Source of the DNA: Geodermatophilaceae bacterium
GTDB taxonomy: Bacteria; Actinomycetota; Actinomycetes; Mycobacteriales; Geodermatophilaceae
Assembly: GCA_013814015.1 (NCBI GenBank)
Contig: JACCQS010000013.1
Coordinates: 1-5,307, forward strand
Direction of reading: 5' to 3'
DNA length: 5,307 nucleotides
In this document: in pieces, positions 5,111 through 5,307 of the stretch
How the letters are laid out: the number at the start of each line of letters is the position of its first letter
Position numbering within the stretch: the first letter of the stretch is position 1
Made by a program: the position numbers and the translations under genes
Notes under the pieces: generated by a model
Told to the model about the DNA's origin: nothing
The model's database searches: none
The model's input: the letters and a program-made list of their open reading frames with translations, nothing else

Positions 5111-5307
5111 TCAGGGCTTGGTGGTGGGCGCCTTTGCTCGGCCGCTGCCCTTCGCAAGACCGATCTTCGAGCCCAGCCACACGACCGGGTCGAATTTGCG
5201 ATCGGCCACGCGCTCCTTCATCGGAATCAACGCGTTGTCGGTGATCTTGATGTGTTCGGGGCAGACCTCGGTGCAGCACTTGGTGATGTTGCAGTAGCCG
5301 AGCCCGT
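5111..5307 (-). CDS. sdhB: Succinate dehydrogenase/fumarate reductase iron-sulfur subunit, C-terminal end (partial)
   Basis: Only the last 64 codons lie in the window; the 5' part is beyond the right edge. The visible part begins GLGYCNITKCCTEVCPEHI, whose C-x5-C-x3-CP pattern is the last cluster-binding motif of SdhB/FrdB proteins, with one extra cysteine next to the middle ligand. ITDNALIPMKERVADRKFDPVVWLG follows and is typical of the actinobacterial Sdh1/FrdB type. A short basic tail (AKGSGRAKAPTTKP) ends at TGA (5113-5111). The subunit passes electrons from the flavoprotein to the quinone site of complex II at the membrane. The partner genes sdhA and sdhC would be expected upstream on this strand, outside the window. 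Transcription converges on mutT across the hairpin at 5049-5099. Confidence 0.93.
   Translation of the reverse strand, partial: GLGYCNITKCCTEVCPEHIKITDNALIPMKERVADRKFDPVVWLGSKIGLAKGSGRAKAPTTKP

Noticed and set aside
1..5307. CRISPR array, tRNA, rRNA, transposase or insertion-sequence ends
   Set aside because: Reading both strands by eye showed no regularly spaced repeats, cloverleaf pattern, transposase motifs or terminal inverted repeats with target duplications.

Overview
The window is high-GC DNA with strong G/C at third codon positions, GTG starts and two apparent leaderless starts. Together with the gene families present, this points to an actinobacterium; I cannot name a genus from sequence alone. 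Most of the window is a sulfate-activation locus flanked by small housekeeping genes.

Layout. Positions 1-165 hold the open 3' end of an unrecognised frame. Positions 222-527 encode a small, charged conserved hypothetical protein with a strong ribosome binding site. cysD (593-1507) and cysN (1507-2760) overlap by one base and encode the two subunits of ATP sulfurylase. Only 13 bases after cysN, genes on the opposite strand begin. Read in their own direction these are a stand-alone Rrf2-family regulator (4597 to 4133), cysC encoding APS kinase (4068 to 3520), and a VapBC type II toxin-antitoxin pair (3485 to 2774). Divergent from the regulator is a MutT/Nudix hydrolase (4614-5054). A long nested inverted repeat (5049-5099) then separates it from the convergent 3' end of sdhB, the succinate dehydrogenase/fumarate reductase iron-sulfur subunit (5307 to 5111).

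How they work together. CysD and CysN make adenosine 5'-phosphosulfate (APS) from sulfate and ATP, driven by GTP hydrolysis, and CysC phosphorylates APS to PAPS. The two steps lie on converging transcription units rather than in one cysDNC operon or a cysNC fusion, and vapBC sits between them. The cysteine-free Rrf2 regulator next to cysC resembles the non-iron-sulfur CymR type and is a plausible sulfur-responsive regulator; that role is inference.

No gene family here is new. The points most worth checking are regulatory: a perfect 8+8 palindrome over the vapBC promoter that includes the cysC stop codon; a palindromic -10 shared by the divergent regulator and mutT; the nested hairpin at the mutT/sdhB junction; and a CysC whose motifs look more like those of kinases fused to Sat-type ATP sulfurylases than the usual CysDN partner.
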